Source: Claveliimonas bilis
GTDB taxonomy: Bacteria > Bacillota > Clostridia > Lachnospirales > Lachnospiraceae
Direction: 5' to 3'
Assembly: GCF_030296775.1 (NCBI RefSeq)
Contig: NZ_AP027742.1
Coordinates: 1,426,001 to 1,490,000 of the forward strand
DNA length: 64,000 nt
Both the position numbers and the translations under genes were made by a program. This document shows, piece after piece, positions 60,180-64,000 of the stretch. A model generated the notes under the pieces. It made no database searches and had not been told where the DNA came from. It saw only the letters and a program-made list of their open reading frames with translations. Each line of letters opens with the position of its first letter. The stretch's first letter is position 1.

Positions 60180-61430
60180 ATGAAGAAACTATTATCTTTA
60201 CTGTTTGTTGCAATATTGGTATTTCCCCTTGCAGCATGTGGCGGTAATAAAGAGAAAGCTGACACAACAAAGGAAGACAAGAAAGAAATCAGCGTAGAGG
60301 AAATGTCCTTTGATGAGCTCAAAGAAGCGGCAAAAGGTTCCACGGTTACTTTCTATGGATGGGGCGGAGATGAGGTATTGAATGAGTGGCTAGACAATAC
60401 CTTTGCTCCGATTATGAAAGAAAAATATGATATCACTATGGAACGTGTTCCGATGGATATTGATCAGGTATTAAGCCAGCTTTCGGGAGAGATTCAGGGC
60501 GGTGAGGAAGACGGAAGTATTGATATGATCTGGATTAACGGTGAGAATTTCCGTTCTGCAAAGGAAAATAACATGCTTTTCGGACCGTTTACAGAGAAAC
60601 TTCCGAATTTTAATGACTATGTTGATGCGACGAATGAAGACGTAACACTTGACTTTGCTTATCCGATTGAAGGATATGAAGCTCCGTACGGGAAAGCGCA
60701 GTTTGTAATGATGGCTGACACGGACAAGACACCGGAGCTTCCTGCAAGTGCAGAAGAATTCAAGGCATTTGCAGAAAAATATCCGGGGAAAGTAACTTAT
60801 CCTGCACTTCCGGACTTCACAGGCAGTGCATTTGTAAGAAATATAATATATGAACTGTGTGGATATGAGCAGTTCCTTACAATGGAAGCAGACAAAGAAG
60901 TGATCAGAGAGGCAGTTGCACCTGCCATGGAATATTTGAGGAACTTAAATCCATATCTCTGGAACGAAGGAAAGACATTTCCAGACTCTTCTACAACACT
61001 TGACAATATGTTTGCCGATGGGGAAGTTTTATTATATATGACATATGGCGCTTATGATGCAGCGGTTAAGATTGCAGACGGAGCTTATCCGGAGACCGTA
61101 CAGTCCTTCCAGTTTGATAAGGGAACGATCGGGAACACGAACTTTATGGCAATTGCAGGGAACTCGGGAAACAAAGCCGGAGCAATGGTAGCAATCAATG
61201 AAATGCTTTCACCGGAAATTCAGGCCAGCCGTTATGACAGTATGAAAGTGCTTCCTGTTCTTGATAACACAAAACTTTCTGATGAGCAGAAAGCAGCATT
61301 TGATGCGGTTGATCTTGGAAAAGGAACTATTCCGCAGGATGAACTTTTAGCAAAACGACTTCCGGAGATGCCGGCAGAACTTGTGCCGATCATTGAGGAA
61401 ATCTGGGCAGAAGAAGTAGTAGGAAAATAA
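60180..61430 (+). CDS. YnjB-like ABC transporter substrate-binding lipoprotein
   Basis: A 416-residue lipoprotein with lipobox LAAC, C20. The mature N-terminus GSTVTFYGWGGDEVLNEWLD, then IDMIWINGENFRSAKENNMLFGPFTEKLPN, matches the YnjB family (COG4134), distant from iron/thiamine-type binding proteins. AGGAGGAAAG precedes ATG 60180. The two permease genes and the ATPase gene follow in the YnjBCD order. The ligand is unknown also in E. coli. Confidence 0.88.
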   Translation: MKKLLSLLFVAILVFPLAACGGNKEKADTTKEDKKEISVEEMSFDELKEAAKGSTVTFYGWGGDEVLNEWLDNTFAPIMKEKYDITMERVPMDIDQVLSQLSGEIQGGEEDGSIDMIWINGENFRSAKENNMLFGPFTEKLPNFNDYVDATNEDVTLDFAYPIEGYEAPYGKAQFVMMADTDKTPELPASAEEFKAFAEKYPGKVTYPALPDFTGSAFVRNIIYELCGYEQFLTMEADKEVIREAVAPAMEYLRNLNPYLWNEGKTFPDSSTTLDNMFADGEVLLYMTYGAYDAAVKIADGAYPETVQSFQFDKGTIGNTNFMAIAGNSGNKAGAMVAINEMLSPEIQASRYDSMKVLPVLDNTKLSDEQKAAFDAVDLGKGTIPQDELLAKRLPEMPAELVPIIEEIWAEEVVGK

Positions 61431-61431
61431 C

Positions 61432-62298
61432 ATGAAAAAAACGGTACCATATTTATTACTGGTTCCACAGACTATCCTTGCCGTATTATTTTTAATAGGG
61501 CTCATAACCGGAATTATCCAAAGTCTAGGGGTGATTCCGGCTTTTGGCTTAGAGGAACCGACGTTATCTTATTATAAAGAAGTGCTGCAGAGGCCGGATA
61601 TGCTGGAATCTGTGGCGTTCAGTATTAAGACGGCATTCATATCGGCGGCTTTTGCCACTTTGATGGGGGTGTTCTTAGGCGGACTTTGCGTCATGAGGAA
61701 ACGCGCAGAGGGAGGATTCATGCGTGTGGTGCAACTTCCGATCATTGTGCCTCATGTAGTGGCGGCGCTTTTTATGGTCAATATCTTTTCCAGGAATGGG
61801 ATTTTGGCGAGGGTATGCTATATGCTGGGAATGATTAACGATCAACAGCAGTTTCCAATGCTGATTTATGATGCAAATGGTGTTGGAATCATTATGGCCT
61901 ATCTTTGGAAGGAGATACCGTTTATCATTTACTTTGTGATTGCATTGATGGCGAATATTAATGGGAACTTTGGAGAAGCCGCGATTAATTTAGGTGCGGG
62001 GAAGTGGACTGCGTTTTGCAGAATAACCCTTCCACTGTGCAAAAATACTATTATAAGCGGTTTCCTGATCATATTTGTATTTGCGCTTGGAGCATATGAA
62101 CTCCCGTTGATCTTAGGGGCGACAACGCCAAAAGCCTTGCCGATCCTGGCTTACCAGCAGTATATTCACCCGGATTTGCGGAATCGGCCTTACGCGATGG
62201 CTTTAAATGGGATCATTATGATCATTTCATTGATTAGTGCGTTGATTTATTTTATAATGACGCAGAAAAATATGAAAGAACTGACGGATAAAAAATAG
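61432..62298 (+). CDS. ABC transporter permease, YnjC N-half-like
   Basis: A 288-residue permease with six helices and the coupling stretch AAINLGAGKWTAFCRITLPLCKNTI (EAA-type loop). It starts 1 base after the binding-protein stop. E. coli YnjC is a single protein of about twice this size with two permease halves; here they are separate genes. Confidence 0.88.
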   Translation: MKKTVPYLLLVPQTILAVLFLIGLITGIIQSLGVIPAFGLEEPTLSYYKEVLQRPDMLESVAFSIKTAFISAAFATLMGVFLGGLCVMRKRAEGGFMRVVQLPIIVPHVVAALFMVNIFSRNGILARVCYMLGMINDQQQFPMLIYDANGVGIIMAYLWKEIPFIIYFVIALMANINGNFGEAAINLGAGKWTAFCRITLPLCKNTIISGFLIIFVFALGAYELPLILGATTPKALPILAYQQYIHPDLRNRPYAMALNGIIMIISLISALIYFIMTQKNMKELTDKK

Positions 62299-62301
62299 AT
62301 T

Positions 62302-63117
62302 ATGATGAAGAAAAAGAACTCATGGATTGAAAATCTGATATTGGCCTTATTAGCATTGGTGATTTTGCTGCCGATACTCACACTCTTGATATGGACATTT
62401 ACGGAACGCTGGGCATGGCCTGATTTGATCCCTCAGGTATTTTCTGCGAGAGCTTTGCGGGAAATACTGCGCCAGAAGGAGAGTCTTACAAAGATATTTG
62501 TGTCGAGTATTTTGATTTCTACGGTGGTGGCGGTACTTTCGGCGACCATCGGGCTTATGACGGCCAGGGCATTGGTGTTCTACGATTTTGCAGGTAAGAA
62601 GACTATATCATTTTTGACGATATTGCCATTTATGGTACCAGTGACAGTGTTTGCTATGGGAGTGCAGGTCGTATTTATTAAGATGAGGCTTAACAATACC
62701 ATCACAGGTGTGATCATTGCCCATCTCATTTGTTCCCTGCCTTATGCAGTAAGGCTTTTGACGGATGGGACACAGGCTGTTGGCATGAGACTGGAGGAAC
62801 AGGCAAGAGTCCTTGGAGCTTCGGCGTTTACGGCATTTTTTAGGATATCTCTTCCGATGCTTGTACCGGTGATATTATCAGCGGTGAGTATGTCATATAT
62901 CGTTTCATTCAGTCAGTATTTCCTGACACTCATGATCGGAGGGGGAAATGTAAGAACATTTACCATTATTATGGTGCCGTATCTGCAGAGCGGTAATCGG
63001 AATATTGCCTGTATTTATAGTGCGATCTTCCTTGGTATTACGCTGGCAGTGTTTGGTATATTCGATGAGATTGCAAAACATTTTACAAAAAACAATGGCG
63101 GCGATTACTACAGTTAG
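62302..63117 (+). CDS. ABC transporter permease, YnjC C-half-like
   Basis: A 271-residue permease with six helices and the EAA-type loop EEQARVLGASAFTAFFRISLPMLVP. Two adjacent ATGs (62302, 62305) follow the preceding stop by 3 bases; there is no clear ribosome site, which suggests translational coupling. It forms a heterodimer with the preceding permease (family knowledge). Confidence 0.88.
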   Translation: MMKKKNSWIENLILALLALVILLPILTLLIWTFTERWAWPDLIPQVFSARALREILRQKESLTKIFVSSILISTVVAVLSATIGLMTARALVFYDFAGKKTISFLTILPFMVPVTVFAMGVQVVFIKMRLNNTITGVIIAHLICSLPYAVRLLTDGTQAVGMRLEEQARVLGASAFTAFFRISLPMLVPVILSAVSMSYIVSFSQYFLTLMIGGGNVRTFTIIMVPYLQSGNRNIACIYSAIFLGITLAVFGIFDEIAKHFTKNNGGDYYS

Positions 63118-63128
63118 CGGAGGAGAAG

Positions 63129-63959
63129 ATGAGCTTAACGATAGAGAATCTGAAAGTAACATTACAAAAAAAGGAAATACTTCATGGGATAAACCTGGAT
63201 GCGAAAGAGGGAGAATTTATATCCCTTCTGGGAGCATCCGGATGCGGAAAGACTACGCTTTTAAAAAGTATCGCGGGACTTCTGGATGTACAAGACGGAA
63301 ATATCAGAATCCGTAAAGAATCTGTGCTCGGAGTTGCTCCGGAGAAAAGGGGAACGATTATCGTGTTTCAGGATCTGAGATTGTTTCCACATATGACGGT
63401 GGAGAAAAATATTACGTTTCCGATGGAATTGAAGAGAGTACCCAAAGAGGAACAGCGGGCTAATGTAAAGAAACTTTTGGAGGCGGTGCAGTTATCCGGT
63501 TTTGAAAAGCGGAAGATGCGGGAAATGTCCGGCGGTCAGATGCAGCGGGTGGCTCTTGCGAGGGCACTGGCGGCGAATCCGAAGGTACTTCTTCTTGATG
63601 AACCGTTTTCCGGGCTGGATGAAAAACTCAGAGAGGAGATGGGACGCCTTGTGAAAGAACTGCATGAGCTGTGGAAGATTACCACGATCCTTGTAACTCA
63701 CGATATTCGTGAGGCGCTTCAGATGTCAGACCGTATCGCTGTGATGAGCGAAGGAAATGTTTTGCAGTATGATACTCCGAAGAATATAATGGAGCATCCC
63801 GCAAATCAGACTGTGGCGGATTATTTTGGGAAAATGAACTATGTGGAAGGAGTTGTAAAAGACGGAAAGTTCGTAAGCGGACTTTTTGAGGCAGAGGTGG
63901 ATTTGCCAGACGGCGAATATAAAGCCGGAATCACATGGTTTAAGAAAGGAAGAAAATAA
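63129..63959 (+). CDS. ABC transporter ATP-binding protein, YnjD-like
   Basis: A 276-residue ATPase: Walker A GASGCGKTT (about 35-43), Q-loop VFQDLRLFPHMTV, signature MSGGQMQRVALARAL, Walker B VLLLDEPFSG and the H-loop VTHDIREAL. The last 60 residues extend beyond the core and may form a small regulatory domain (YVEGVVKDGKFVSGLFEAEV). AGGAG precedes ATG 63129. The nucleoside hydrolase gene starts 1 base after the stop. Confidence 0.93.
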   Translation: MSLTIENLKVTLQKKEILHGINLDAKEGEFISLLGASGCGKTTLLKSIAGLLDVQDGNIRIRKESVLGVAPEKRGTIIVFQDLRLFPHMTVEKNITFPMELKRVPKEEQRANVKKLLEAVQLSGFEKRKMREMSGGQMQRVALARALAANPKVLLLDEPFSGLDEKLREEMGRLVKELHELWKITTILVTHDIREALQMSDRIAVMSEGNVLQYDTPKNIMEHPANQTVADYFGKMNYVEGVVKDGKFVSGLFEAEVDLPDGEYKAGITWFKKGRK

Positions 63960-63960
63960 T

Positions 63961-64000
63961 ATGAAGCATATCGTATTTGACTGTGACTGTACGTTTGGCG
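63961..64000 (+). CDS. Probable nucleoside hydrolase, 5' end only
   Basis: ATG 63961 follows AAAGGAAGA and the ATPase stop by 1 base. The 13 visible residues, MKHIVFDCDCTFG, resemble the N-terminus of the ribonucleoside hydrolase family (DxDxTxG, calcium-binding Asp residues). With so little sequence the call is tentative. If right, the importer may bring in a nucleoside-like compound that this enzyme cleaves. Confidence 0.5.
   Translation, partial: MKHIVFDCDCTFG

Overview
The window looks like chromosome of a low-to-mid GC Gram-positive gut anaerobe of the Clostridia, most likely Lachnospiraceae. The grounds are AGGAGG ribosome sites almost everywhere, the single-chain clostridial-type PurL, an NADP-type glutamate dehydrogenase, mini-RNase III, sporulation sigma-H, a cysteine T-box and Gram-positive LexA boxes. 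The genus assignment is inference; no rRNA is present.

Layout. 1-5.3 kb: an XRE regulator cut by the window edge, a butanol-type alcohol dehydrogenase, and a tight run of MATE exporter, ornithine cyclodeaminase-like enzyme, RidA and Mrp/NBP35 Fe-S carrier. 5.3-7.7 kb: a two-gene DNA-repair-like cassette (radical SAM protein with HhH, plus a DUF4130-type partner) under a promoter carrying two LexA boxes, bracketed on both sides by the same palindrome and mirrored 22-nt tandem repeats. 7.7-25.8 kb: mostly housekeeping genes (nuclease-helicase fusion, LysR, Lit-like membrane protein, purL, gdhA, tRNA-Val and tRNA-Met, ispF, T-box-cysE-cysS-mrnC-rlmB-sigH, CNNM/CBS protein).

25.8-27.5 kb: an IS1182-type element whose 29-bp palindromic target duplication is the terminator shared by the CNNM gene and a convergent tRNA-Thr, so both neighbours kept a terminator. 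27.7-42.2 kb: glnS, MocR/PdxR regulator, cls, purA, SEC-C protein, YdcF, aldo-keto reductase, thioesterase, DUF1540 protein, an intact IS4-type element with 45-bp inverted repeats, AI-2E family permease and metA (acetyl-type by E111).

42.2-52.7 kb is accessory DNA: integrase-arm-like direct repeats, an IS91-type HUH transposase, a small VOC protein, an HTH regulator with a repeated operator, a 5'-truncated DUF5688-like gene, then a plasmid/ICE-like set (RecU, SSB, a YhaM-like OB protein with degenerate HD residues, a second DNA sliding clamp, a membrane J-domain protein, a Gp157-like protein), ended by an IS110 remnant. No relaxase, integrase or replication initiator is visible, so this is probably part of a larger or decayed element.

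53.2-64.0 kb: a long co-directional cluster: DUF4418 protein, FtsX/MacB-type ABC pair, two TVP38/TMEM64 membrane proteins around a YdjY-like lipoprotein, a heterodisulfide-reductase-like Fe-S protein, a DegV protein, a YnjB-YnjC-YnjD-like ABC importer with YnjC split in two, and the start of a probable nucleoside hydrolase. Its order mirrors E. coli ydjXYZ-ynjABCD, whose function is unresolved. It is the strongest candidate for an undescribed system here, together with the bracketed SOS cassette at 5.3-7.7 kb.
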